From the NCBI GenBank assembly GCA_030374735.1, contig JASCIV010000057.1:1-56878 (forward strand): 56,878 nt of DNA, given 5' to 3'. Below are positions 1 to 9,544 of this stretch, in pieces. This stretch comes from Gracilaria caudata. Its lineage: Eukaryota; Rhodophyta; Florideophyceae; Gracilariales; Gracilariaceae. Each line of letters begins with the position of its first letter. The first letter of the stretch is position 1. The notes under the pieces were generated by a model that had not been told where the DNA came from, did no database searches, and was given only the letters and a program-made list of their open reading frames with translations. Made by a program: the position numbers and the translations under genes.

Positions 1-553
1 GGGTGAGGTGGGGGACAGAGAGCGGTTAAATCGGGGCGAAGCAAGCGGCGGTCGGAGAGGCGAGCGGAGCGCGGACGCAGTGCACGTCACGGCGGTCGGG
101 ACGGCTCCAAGACAGCGACGGCAGCGCCGTGTGCGCGCTGCAGGGGCGGCGACCAGGAACGACGAAAGCGCCAAAAGCGGGCGTGGATTGCGTGATGTTT
201 GTTCGCGCGCAACAGCAAACACGCCGCGCGCGGCGGGCGAGCCGCGTGCGTCGCGCACGCTCCGCATGTGCGCGTCCAATTACAGCGCTGTAAAGCGCAT
301 GCGCATCTCTTGCGCTCGCAATCTGCACGCAAGCTCGCCGCGCTCGCTGCGCGCGGCTGGCCACGTGGCCGCTCGCTGTGCGCGCGAGCACACGTGGCCG
401 CGCTGCACGCGTGGCGGGGAGCATGCTGCGCGCGCTTCGTGGCCATTGATGAGCTGCGGGGGGTCGGTGGCGGCGAGACGCGCCGCGCCGAGGTGAGCGA
501 CTGCGCCGCGCGACTGGGGCGCGGGTTTGTGTGCGACGCGCGGAGTTGCTCTC
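1..553. other. GC-rich upstream region without a supported gene
   Basis: Very GC- and CpG-rich sequence with many short repeats of GCGCGC type. All frames stay open over a few hundred bases because stop codons are rare at this composition, and the translations are Arg/Ala-rich without any motif. I take it as the promoter and 5' UTR of the ApaG-domain gene that follows. Confidence 0.5.
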
Positions 554-1432
554 ATGGCGTTTGTGTGCGCGCCCGTCGCTGCGCGCGTGTGCGCGGCGCG
601 CTCGGCGCCGCGCTGCGCCGTGGACCCGCCAAAAGGCGCCGCCGATCCTCCGCCCACGGACGCCGGCGCGCGTCGACACGCGCGCGTGCAGCTGTTCCGC
701 CAGTTGGACGAGCTGCAGCACAGTCTGTCGCTGGCTGTGAGGCGCGAGCGATTCGCGGACGCGGCGCGATTAAGAGATGAGATTCATTCGTTGCGATTGT
801 CGGACGATTACTGTCGCACCGAGATTGCGTTGTCCGACGCCGTCAATGAGCAGCGATTCGGCGACGCTGCGCGCCTGAGGGACGTGTTGAAGGGGCTCGA
901 CCCGCCGCCGTTGGCTGCTGGCGAGCAGAAGCAAGCGCGCGCTGCGGGTGAGGCGGGCGCGTCGCTGGCGAACGAAGTGGCGCAACTCACGCCGGAAGAG
1001 GCGCCCGTCAGCTCGCTTACGCGCTCGCATGACATCAGCGTGCGCGCTGAAAGCTATTACATGCCGGAGCAGAGCGTTCCGGAAGACAACCGCTTCTTGT
1101 TCGGGTACAAAATTATCATCACCAACGAAAGCAAGCACGTGTGCCAGCTTGTGTCCAGACATTGGATTATTGGCAGCTCCGGCAACTCTGACAGCCACGT
1201 GAAGGGCGCGGGCGTGGTGGGAAGACAGCCGGTGCTCATGCCGGGCGAGAGCTTTGAGTACACGTCGGCGTGCCCGATTTGCAGCAGCCTGCAGCCGGCG
1301 CAGTGCGTGGTGGGTAGCATGCGTGGCCACTTCTTGTTTTGTCGCGGAGACACGGGTAACATCCGTTTCTTGGTCAACGTTGATCGCTTTTACTTGCAGC
1401 TTCCGTTTCGTCACTCGAGGCACTCGTCATGA
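554..1432 (+). CDS. Plastid-targeted UVR and ApaG domain protein
   Basis: Protein of about 292 residues. The first ~45 residues are Ala/Arg/Pro-rich with almost no acidic residues before the first motif, like a plastid transit peptide. Residues ~45-115 hold two UVR-type repeats (pattern A-V-x-x-x-x-F-x-D-A-A-R-L-R-D, seen twice). Residues ~155-285 are an ApaG (DUF525) domain: FGYKIIITNES, the RHWII stretch, a GVVGxQP turn, PGESFEY and the late MRGHF segment. ApaG is a fibronectin-III-like fold of unclear role, known alone in bacteria and fused to F-box or UVR parts in eukaryotes. I start at the first ATG; an upstream TTG in frame is ignored. Function beyond a likely binding role in the plastid cannot be stated. 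Confidence 0.85.
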   Translation: MAFVCAPVAARVCAARSAPRCAVDPPKGAADPPPTDAGARRHARVQLFRQLDELQHSLSLAVRRERFADAARLRDEIHSLRLSDDYCRTEIALSDAVNEQRFGDAARLRDVLKGLDPPPLAAGEQKQARAAGEAGASLANEVAQLTPEEAPVSSLTRSHDISVRAESYYMPEQSVPEDNRFLFGYKIIITNESKHVCQLVSRHWIIGSSGNSDSHVKGAGVVGRQPVLMPGESFEYTSACPICSSLQPAQCVVGSMRGHFLFCRGDTGNIRFLVNVDRFYLQLPFRHSRHSS

Positions 1433-2341
1433 GCTGCTGTGATGATTCATACTTGTGTATGCGCGAGGCACAGGGCTTGCATTGGCGCCAAACGCGCTGC
1501 GGCGCTGGTAAACATCAATCATGCGTGCTTGCAGCGCGCTGTACGTGTACTTTCTTGCATCTTTGATGCTTCGAGGTGGTTGCGGTTTCGGTGGAGAAAC
1601 TGTGTAACCTTTTCGCGCATCGTCGACAATCCACTCAAAACTCGTTTGTGTGCGGCTGCATGTAGCCACTAGTATATGGGCCACCTGCGATAAGGGCTAG
1701 AGCGCTGAACTGTATGTGCGGCGGCATTCAGCAGTCCACGCCGTATCACTTGCGGTTAAAGGGCGCCATGAATCAAGTCAATTTGGAGTTGTGGCGCTCG
1801 CCGCAGAGCGTCAGCATTCATCACAACTTGTTCGCGAGAACAACACACACCTCATTGGAGGCAAGCACCCAGCACCCAGTGCCGTTGTATGATACTTGTT
1901 ACCTTCGGCGTAGACCGCCACACTTCGGCATCATCATGCCCGGAGCAAGCGCGTGTCAGGTTGTGAAGCTCGCACCGGTGCCAGGAGTCGCACGCCGTGT
2001 CGCTACAGTAGGGTTTTGGCGTGTGGCAAGTGCGCCCATGGCGCCGCGCTTCCGTGATTGGCCCATCTGGCGGCGCTGTGCTGGATTCCCATTGGTAACT
2101 GTGGATTCGCGCCCAATGCCCTGCTTCACAAATGGTGATTCACGCTGCTGTCGATACACAAGCCACTGCTCTACGAGTTTGCACTTCCTCGTCGTCTTCG
2201 CCCTGAATACTCCCCCCCCCCGCCTTCTCCTCTCGCTTCGATCGTTCGTTTTGTCACATCTCCGGCGCTTTTTTGCTCGCATCAAGTTGGTTTGAGCTTC
2301 GTTCAGTAACTTCTCATCGCTTCTTTCCGCAACTGTTGAAA
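1433..2341. other. Intergenic region before the TPI gene
   Basis: About 0.9 kb between two genes on the same strand. Open frames of 60-190 codons exist on both strands but show no motif and unlike composition, so I do not call them. A run of about ten C followed by CT-rich sequence near 2210-2330 is typical of a 5' leader just before the TPI start. Confidence 0.4.
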
Positions 2342-3109
2342 ATGGGTCGCACGTTCTTCGTCGGAGGTAACTGGAAGTGTAATGGTTCTGTCAAGAGCAT
2401 AACCGATCTGTGCGCCTCGTGGAAGCAATCCACTGATAATGGCGCCAAGTACTCGGGTCAACCTGTCGAAATCGTCATTGCCCCGCCCGCCATATACGCC
2501 CTCACCACTCGCGATTTGCTGCCCACCAACTTCCACGTATCGCTGCAGAACTGTTATGTCAAGACCGGCGCCTTCACCGGCGAAATCGCCGCCGACATGA
2601 TAGCCGACACATCCATCCCATGGGTCATCACCGGACATTCGGAGAGGCGAACAATTTTCAAAGAAACAGATGAAATGGTCGCCGACAAGACCGCGTACGC
2701 CATCTCCAACGGCGTCAGCGTCATCGCCTGCATCGGCGAGTTGTTGGAAGAACGCGAGGACGGTAAAACCATGGAGGTGAACGAGAGACAACTTGCAGCC
2801 ATTGCCGCGAAGGTCACCGATTGGGGCAAAGTTGTTATTGCGTACGAACCTGTATGGGCCATTGGTACTGGAAAGGTCGCCACCCCAGATCAAGCACAAG
2901 AGGTGCACAAGTTCTTGCGCGAATGGCTTGCCTCTAATGTCAGTGCCGACGTCGCCGCGTCCACCCGCATCATTTATGGAGGTTCTGTGAAGCCGGCAAA
3001 TGCAAACGACCTTGCGGCGCAGCCTGATATCGATGGATTCCTTGTCGGTGGCGCTTCCCTTAAACCTGATTTCATCACTGTTATCGATTCTTACTCATCC
3101 AAGGCGTAA
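2342..3109 (+). CDS. TPI: Triosephosphate isomerase
   Basis: Interconverts dihydroxyacetone phosphate and glyceraldehyde 3-phosphate in glycolysis, gluconeogenesis and carbon fixation. The 255-residue length fits the family. All catalytic residues are present: Lys12 in GGNWKCNG, His99 in TGHSERR and Glu169 in YEPVWAIGTGK, followed by the phosphate-binding loops IYGGSV and GFLVGGASL. I chose the ATG directly before GRTFFVGGNWK; an in-frame extension upstream of 23 codons is not conserved in the family. Without an N-terminal leader this is the cytosolic form. Single exon. Confidence 0.97.
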   Translation: MGRTFFVGGNWKCNGSVKSITDLCASWKQSTDNGAKYSGQPVEIVIAPPAIYALTTRDLLPTNFHVSLQNCYVKTGAFTGEIAADMIADTSIPWVITGHSERRTIFKETDEMVADKTAYAISNGVSVIACIGELLEEREDGKTMEVNERQLAAIAAKVTDWGKVVIAYEPVWAIGTGKVATPDQAQEVHKFLREWLASNVSADVAASTRIIYGGSVKPANANDLAAQPDIDGFLVGGASLKPDFITVIDSYSSKA

Positions 3110-3517
3110 ATTCGTTGTTTACATAGACACGTACAATTTGTCCTTTTTCCCAGCGGGTGATGCACGTATCACGTCCCCTTTGGTTAAACTAGTTACCATA
3201 CCTCCAACATCTGGTTCGCAACCATTTTTAGCTTGAGATGACCAGAACCGGACCACGGATAGTTGCATGGCACAATGCTAACGTTTAGGCTTAGTACTTG
3301 TTGCCGATTGCTGCGAGCGAACACTATCGCAAAACGGCATGGTCTTTTTCCAAGGCATAAAAAGAAACCAACTTCCCTTTCATCATCACTCGCTGGGCAA
3401 CTCCAAAAAAGAACTTTGAAAGACTTTTTTCATGAGAATCATGCCCGCCTACGGCGAGCCGCGGGTCTTCAGAAGATTCGCTAAGCTACGTTCCCGGAGA
3501 ATGACCCTCGTAGATGA
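3110..3517. other. Intergenic, 3' side of TPI
   Basis: About 0.4 kb of AT-richer sequence with the TPI 3' UTR. I see no gene; the small open frame at 3263-3484 has no recognisable content. Confidence 0.4.
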
Positions 3518-5009
3518 ATGAGCCCGATCGTTTTCGTGTCTTGCGGACGGCGGCAAATGCACCTACCTGCACCTTCGGCAAAAGCTCGCAACGTTCAAAC
3601 TCGTGTTCATCAGTTAGCAATCGCTACATCTTCTTTCGTCATGGTAGCCCAATTTCGTGCCGCGGCAACGGCATTAAGAATCTAATGACGAAATCCTTAG
3701 TAACCTCACCCCCAAGCTCCTCGACTTCCACATTGACGTCGCCAAGCTTTTCCACCCAAGAGCAACGCTTGGAGACCCCGAAAGCTTTAGCACGTTTGCC
3801 GAGAGAGCCCACGATACCTGCCCACCCTTTACCGTCTTCAAAGACTTCGCCTTCGGTACATTCGCCGACATCACAGCCTTGGTCCGCCAGTTAGGTGATG
3901 CCGATCCCATTTGGGAAACACGCGCGCCTACTGCGAACGACACTAATGATTCTCAAGATGCGGACACCAAGCAACCGACCAAAATGACTACACGTAGTAA
4001 CAAAGTAAGCTATCTCTCGATGGTTAAGCGTCGCCTTCCAGCCCCGCAGCCACCTGCGAAACCAGCTAGGCTTCCAGCCGTCAATGTCTCACACACGGAC
4101 TCACATGGTCCCAGCACTGAGAATAACCTGGGCAGCCCAAACACTCTTTCACGCAAAGGCTTCAAAACACTGATGCGGACGGCGATAGCGGCATGTGACT
4201 TTGAGGACAAAGGCGTCACAGTACTAGCAACATACCCAAACTACCCACCCATTCGAAGTGCAAAGTTTCTTACCTCGATCATCGCCCAGGGTGGGCTTCG
4301 GCCTCCATTGCCTGTGTTCAAAACTCCTCGTCCACAAAATTTTCTCGTGTTTGGGCCCGTCAGCAGTCGGCCGTTAGTGAAACAGGCCTATGACAGGTTT
4401 AAATCCGTCCTTGTGCGACATAACCCCTTCTCACTTTTGATATTCTCGATGACATCTTCGACATCTTCCCCGAACAAAACCTACAGCGCAGACTTACTTC
4501 CTCTAGTTCTTATTCTACGTGTCGAGATTGAGCGCTTAGATAATGAATTTCGTCAGCTTCTCAAACATTACTTTTCAAATGACCTACGTTCCATAAAGAA
4601 GCCCTGTTTCGAAACGTTCAAGAAGCTCAACCCAGACTGTGTTCTTGAGCTAATGAGCATGCCAACCCGTATCGGGCGTTTTCAAAATCCCACGGTACAG
4701 AACACTATTGCAACCCCCCGTACAAGAGAAACCACGGAAGGTGACAGCGCTCCTGCTGCTCCGAAACAGATCCACAATCACGACTTTACGCCCCATTGCA
4801 ATGATTTAGGGCATATGCATGTAGATCGCTTCGTTGGAACAAACGCGCCGCCCACTGACCTTGTCGTCCCCCCACCTCCACGTTACAATCAATCCCCCGC
4901 GAACAACGGGACTGTCGTTAACAATCACAATGATTCCATGCACTGTGAACTCGAACGAACTTCATCAACCAGTAGAAGACTGGACAGGCAACCCCAGCCT
5001 TGTCTCTGA
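3518..5009 (+). CDS. Unknown protein, reading frame split by a +1 shift near 3677
   Basis: Not a family I recognise. The first part reads from ATG 3518 to a stop at 3683-3685; the frame one base further on has no stop from 3678 to 5009 and is clearly protein-like from its first codons (for example NDEILSNLTPKLLDFHID), but has no ATG for several hundred bases. The two parts overlap by 8 bases and read as one continuous helical segment if a single base is skipped near 3677-3680. The long part (~440 codons) has a folded-looking region at about 4140-4680 (RTAIAACDFEDKGVTVLATY and a Leu-rich stretch) and a disordered Pro/Asn/Thr-rich C-terminus. The break could be an assembly error, a programmed frameshift, a short intron I cannot place, or a recent lesion. 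It ends tail to tail with the next gene. Confidence 0.5.
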
Positions 5010-5082
5010 GTAGATCTTACGCCTGCTCATTTGGACCTGAGCAAATGCCAGTATCGTCACACCACCAGACTTGTATCCTTCC

Positions 5083-6261
5083 CTAAACCCCGGCCCAAGC
5101 AACGTCCCGCGTCCCTGGCTCAAGAATTGACCCGCTTCTCGTGGAGACATGAGCAATTTGCCCGTACATGGTTACAAGTACTTTCTTACCGTCCCATAGC
5201 GATACAGCATCACCTTCAGCATCGTGCGGATACAAATCTAGAAGATAAAGCCCGTTTGCCTTCAAGTAAGGCTTCTCAGGGTTGAAAACTGCCTCCTCTC
5301 TGTTTCCCGGGAGCACCCAACATTGATTAGCCGGGAGCGTCATTCTGAGTTTTTCCACCACCATTAGAGTTCGAAGAAGCGACTTTTGAGTATATTTGTC
5401 TGGGTTAACACTCTTCAGTGCTTTGATCAGCGCATTGTCTTTTAGACCATATCTGCCGCCTAGCGGATCATACCTTGTACGAAAATCGTACACCTTCAGA
5501 GGATCTTTGCTCTTCACGTACACATATTTGGCAGATCGTCCCTGACCGTTAAGACAATTTCTATTCTCACACTTTGCATCACAATGCTCCTCGCAAAGGG
5601 CTTGAACAGCGTTACGGATAGTTCCATAAAGTGTTGTTCCCTTTACGCACCAAATCGTATGAGATAATGGCGGACTGCGAAACTCAGTGATACCTAGCCG
5701 CAGAAAACTTTCGCGGAAACTGAGAATGCTCATTTCCGAACGACCAGATCCACAATATCTGATCTCAGATACCTCATCTCCGTGTATGATGTAGGTGACT
5801 CCAGGACGCAGTTCTATTTCGCCACAGCTTTCGTCGGAGACAACCTTAGTGAGATGCGGAAAAGTATCATCTGGGCCAGCGATTTGCCCTTTAATGATAC
5901 AAGTGTCGGACACCCTCGCCAACATGCCGTCTCCGGCGTCGATAGTTGAAGAAATGCTGTGTTGAACGGCTGAATTCACGCAAGACTTTGCGCCGTTCAA
6001 ACAAAGTTTGCTCGCAAGGAACGCATCCCAAATCTTACAAAGAGAGTTAGTTAGTACGTTAGTTTCAAGTGAAGGTAGTGCATCATAAGATTTTGCGGCC
6101 ATAAAAGGATGTAGGTCATTGAGGTTTTGTACAAAATGAAGCCCGTATTCATTCTCAAAATGTACTCCACTTGGTTCAAAGGTTACCGAAAAGAGCAGTA
6201 AGTCGCTCTCGGACATATGAGAAGACACATTGCTTTCTTCAGGACTCGACGAAGAACTCAT
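5083..6261 (-). CDS. Unknown protein with a short Cys-rich segment
   Basis: About 392 residues from ATG 6261; a TTG 48 bases further upstream is in frame but a stop lies behind it and no ATG. No known domain is recognisable to me. The N-terminus is Ser/Glu-rich; the middle contains GEIELRPGVTYIIHG, which resembles a beta-strand pair, and a Cys cluster (CEEHCDAKCENRNC) that could bind metal or form disulfides. No signal peptide or membrane segment. Codon composition and AT content are similar to the convergent gene at 3518-5009, and both look lineage-specific. The frame is intact and long, so it is probably a real gene; function unknown. Confidence 0.6.
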   Translation of the reverse strand: MSSSSSPEESNVSSHMSESDLLLFSVTFEPSGVHFENEYGLHFVQNLNDLHPFMAAKSYDALPSLETNVLTNSLCKIWDAFLASKLCLNGAKSCVNSAVQHSISSTIDAGDGMLARVSDTCIIKGQIAGPDDTFPHLTKVVSDESCGEIELRPGVTYIIHGDEVSEIRYCGSGRSEMSILSFRESFLRLGITEFRSPPLSHTIWCVKGTTLYGTIRNAVQALCEEHCDAKCENRNCLNGQGRSAKYVYVKSKDPLKVYDFRTRYDPLGGRYGLKDNALIKALKSVNPDKYTQKSLLRTLMVVEKLRMTLPANQCWVLPGNREEAVFNPEKPYLKANGLYLLDLYPHDAEGDAVSLWDGKKVLVTMYGQIAHVSTRSGSILEPGTRDVAWAGV

Positions 6262-6934
6262 CAGGTCAAAATATTGTACTGCTGCTTCAACGCCCAGGGC
6301 CTTGCCCAAGATTAAGATGCTGCCTCAGGTGGCCAAAAGAAAGGCTACGCGATTAACGAGCATATGTTAACGAGCTTTCACCCGTCTGGTGCATGGATTT
6401 GCGCACCCTTACGTAGATACTTCAAAGCTTTCTGAAGGCAGCTAAGCGATTTTAACACTTTCTTGTCGTTGCGCAGCGTGTGTGGCGGAACTATTAATCT
6501 GTAGTGAAGGGCTGCGGTATAGAGGTGTTGTAGGTGTCGGGGTCTTTAACACAGCCCGGCGTACGAGCAGAGTAAGTACGTGTTTCGTAAGAGCACGGAG
6601 AGAAGCGGTACAGAGCAGATGCTTCAAGCTTCATAAACAGTGAAGGCAAATGCCAAGTTGTATGAAGTCACTTCCGGGGGTATGCTTTTTTGTTTTTTAA
6701 AACAAAGCTTGGGCGTTACGACATCTACCCTTGTATGTATTCACCACTGGAATTTATCTTGAGGGCCCTCGAAGTCATAGAACGATCTTGCACAGACCTC
6801 ATCATTGCAGTTTCCTTCATTGAGAAATGAAGTTGAGACTTATGCGAATGCTGTAGCACACCGACGACAGGAAGCAGACAGGCGCGCATAGTCTAAGAGA
6901 GTTCAGTTCGACGAACCCACCGTTCTGAAGCACT
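6262..6934. other. Head-to-head intergenic region
   Basis: 0.67 kb between two divergent genes. It must contain both promoters. I see no clear TATA box, repeat or RNA gene; the 61-codon open frame at 6442-6627 is not supported. Confidence 0.35.
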
Positions 6935-8089
6935 ATGAGCTTCCCAACGCTTCTTGATCCTTCTCTGCTCATAGTGGCTCCGCGGTTTGCAGGGAGCTAT
7001 CTGGACGATGTGCCCTTGGACTCCCGGTCACGTAAGAGGCATTCATCAAGTTGTCGTGGCAGAAGAAAAGCTGCACCAAAACAACCGCGAGGACTGTGGA
7101 ACAGTGGTCAATCATGTCACATAGGCGCTACAATTTCAGCACTCTCCGCTCTTTCCTGCATAAGAGCATGGATTATGAATCAGCCAGCGCTATGGCGGCC
7201 ACCTGTTTCAACACTGGCGGACTATCTTTTACAAGCAGCGAGCTCTAAAGAAAGAAGTGGTGGATTGGACCCTCGACCTGTTCTTTCTCTCTTGGAAAAA
7301 TCGGGGTGGAAGTCTCGCTACGCTCAGGACGCCCATGAGAGTATGCTGCGAATTCTGGAGCTCGTTGAAGACACTGTGAACGCTCCGAAGGAAACTCGCC
7401 AGTGTTCAACGTTTCGAATGAGAAAGAGTGCACAAGTACCGTCGCTGTGCATCGGTAGGACAGAGATGAGAATGGATTGGAGACGTCGACAAATACCTCC
7501 ATACATTTCAACCACAGCTTCTTGGAGCCATTGCTTTGATTGTGGGCACACTTCACCGGCTACTCTCACGGACAGTCCAATGATTCTCGTGCCTGTCTCG
7601 GAGCGAGCCAAGCCACTGGCTACATTAGTAACAAACGCCATGTATTCCAGAACTCGAGTGGAAATGTCCTGCGAGGGCTGCGGTAAAACTTGTGCACATT
7701 TACATTGTTCCGAAGTATGGCGATTACCGCAAGCTCTCATAGTATTGTTACAACGTGCTTCATACGGGTCAAGAGGGGTGTCGATAACGAGGTCACAAGT
7801 ATGGTTTTACAAGTACTTAAACATTACACGGCCATACCGGGGAGAAAGTCATGGCGAAGTTTGTTATGCCTTGAGAAGTGTGGTCCGACATTCAGGGAGC
7901 GCAAGTGGATACAGGAGTCATTATGACTGTATTCTCCGAGCGCCTGAGAGCAGCGTGAAGGGGATTGATTCCGCAGACTCAAGTAGTAGATGGTGGCATG
8001 TGGATGATGATCATATTACGCGCTCTTCTGTACAGAGCGCGTGTGATACCAGCCATATCTACCTGCTTATGTTTGAAATGGAAACATAA
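6935..8089 (+). CDS. Divergent ubiquitin-specific protease (USP, peptidase C19)
   Basis: A 384-residue thiol protease of the family that removes ubiquitin from proteins. The Cys box is at residues ~53-73 (GLWNSGQSCHIGATISAL; nucleophile Cys61), followed by QDAHESMLRIL (~131-141), a zinc-binding pair of Cys knuckles (CFDCG and CEGCGKTC), and the C-terminal His box (GYRSHYDCILR) with the Trp-Asp-Asp element WWHVDDDHIT and the closing YLLMFEME. Compared with the usual GLxNxGNTCYxNSxLQ the box has Gln-Ser for Asn-Thr and lacks the second Asn and the Gln, so it is divergent, though the Cys, His and Asp residues needed for catalysis are all present. The short length resembles the USP30/UBP27 type. 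Single exon, real ATG. Confidence 0.8.
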   Translation: MSFPTLLDPSLLIVAPRFAGSYLDDVPLDSRSRKRHSSSCRGRRKAAPKQPRGLWNSGQSCHIGATISALSALSCIRAWIMNQPALWRPPVSTLADYLLQAASSKERSGGLDPRPVLSLLEKSGWKSRYAQDAHESMLRILELVEDTVNAPKETRQCSTFRMRKSAQVPSLCIGRTEMRMDWRRRQIPPYISTTASWSHCFDCGHTSPATLTDSPMILVPVSERAKPLATLVTNAMYSRTRVEMSCEGCGKTCAHLHCSEVWRLPQALIVLLQRASYGSRGVSITRSQVWFYKYLNITRPYRGESHGEVCYALRSVVRHSGSASGYRSHYDCILRAPESSVKGIDSADSSSRWWHVDDDHITRSSVQSACDTSHIYLLMFEMET

Positions 8090-8900
8090 AGCAATGGCCG
8101 TTAAATCCCAACGACGAGCACTTGCGTCACCACCTTGTATGCATGAGAATACTCTTGAATAAGCCCATATAGTGGATTTACCAAGAGATCGGAATAGCTG
8201 CTGCCCTGGTAGTACCAAGTTGGTACATCATCATCATCATGTTGATGTCAAGCTCGTACAAACAACTTTCTGAGAGGAGGCATAGTTTCATTCTGCTGGG
8301 ACTCATGATACGTAGACCGTATCGAACATTATGCTACGAAATGATCGTGACGTGCATTCTATCTCGATTCGAGATGCAGTCGGAATTGACGATGCGGACA
8401 GTGAAGCCAGCGGTGCAACATCGCCTGAGCACCGGTGCCTGGGCCTACTTGGCAAACCTTTTGTCTTACGAGTGCGGCGCCACTGTCATAAAGACAAGCA
8501 CTTCAAACACATTTTGCTCGACCTTGAATCGAATGTCGAACTGCAGGGAAGATAAGAGGCCTACCATTCATATCCATTTCCGAAGGTATTGGCAACGTTA
8601 GGAATGCGTATGAAGAAATCTCAAAACCCATCCCCCCACTAATTTCTGAGCGCAGTACCTGATCAAGGAACGAGAAGGGTTGAACCACTTATTTGGCAAA
8701 AGACGAATGTGCACCATGATTACAGCTCAAAGTTGATCGAGTTTAGCGCACCTGCTCCGCAAAGCTTCTAGTCGTACAGAACGCATACTAGGAGTGCACC
8801 ACAATTTTATCTCGGCAGGTCGTGCATTTAATTCTCATTTTTCTCTTTGAACATTTCTACTTCGAATCAGCTGCGTGTGCTACGAGAATTTCCTCTTCCC
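8090..8900. other. Intergenic region with an unsupported small ORF
   Basis: 0.8 kb. A 74-codon frame at 8331-8555 begins with ATG and ends in a basic, His/Cys-containing stretch, but it has no recognisable homology and I do not call it. A short CAT repeat is seen near 8227-8242. Confidence 0.3.
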
Positions 8901-9434
8901 ATGAACTCTGAAGGGAAAAGAAGGATGGAATCCGATCTGACCGCACTTGAGCTTCGCCTCCATCGCTTGGAGACTTTAGTCGGAGAACCTCGTTCTGATG
9001 TGAATTTACTCAAAGAGTTGAAAGCTGTTGGAAAGGAGTTGCGAGAAAATGTGCCCGACGAAATGACCGCGGCGTTTAAGACCGTCGCTCTACTCTCTTC
9101 TGTTGGCATGCTTCCAGCAACAAGAGCGGCAAGAATGGAAAAGCTAAGCCACCTTGAAAGAACTATGGAACAAGCTGAAGAATACGTCGTGGAGTTCGAC
9201 GCGTTGCAGCATGTGCTGGATAAACCTCTTGACGTAGACCAGTTGAATCGAGAAGCGCTCGCAACCTTTGAGAGCCGTATCTGTAGTGTTTCGAGAGATG
9301 TCACCGAAGAAGAGAGAAACGTTGATGCGCTTCTCATGGAGTTTAATGGAGTCACAGAAAGATTGAACGACGCGATAATGCATATGGCACACGTTCTTCA
9401 ATCACGAACATCATCGAATAATGAAAAGCCCTGA
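8901..9434 (+). CDS. Coiled-coil protein, dynactin p24-like (tentative)
   Basis: 177 residues from the first ATG, almost entirely helical with heptad-like Leu spacing. Architecture and length resemble dynactin subunit 3 (p24): an N-terminal LExRLxxLE segment, a middle block ending in the L-x-x-L-E-x-x-x-E-Q pattern, and a C-terminal helix of the type N-x-x-x-E-x-L-N-x-x-x-x-x-x-A. Such similarity can arise from coiled-coil composition alone, so the family assignment is weak. A TTG 54 bases upstream is ignored. It is followed tail to tail by the HDDC2-like gene at 110 bases. Confidence 0.5.
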   Translation: MNSEGKRRMESDLTALELRLHRLETLVGEPRSDVNLLKELKAVGKELRENVPDEMTAAFKTVALLSSVGMLPATRAARMEKLSHLERTMEQAEEYVVEFDALQHVLDKPLDVDQLNREALATFESRICSVSRDVTEEERNVDALLMEFNGVTERLNDAIMHMAHVLQSRTSSNNEKP

Positions 9435-9544
9435 TATGCCTCTTGGCCATCGTGTCGGATACAGCAGGTGGAGCGGTCTATCATGTAGGTTTCACTTCAT
9501 GCGTAGTATGAGGTGAAAACATTTGTAATCCGCTACAAAGTCAT

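Noticed and set aside
8..780. Several long open frames on both strands
   Set aside because: High GC content removes stop codons; translations are Arg/Ala/Cys-rich without motifs and most start with GTG or TTG. Only the ApaG frame is coding.
1714..2295. 193-codon forward frame before TPI
   Set aside because: No motif, random composition, and it overlaps a similar frame on the other strand; lies in the TPI leader.
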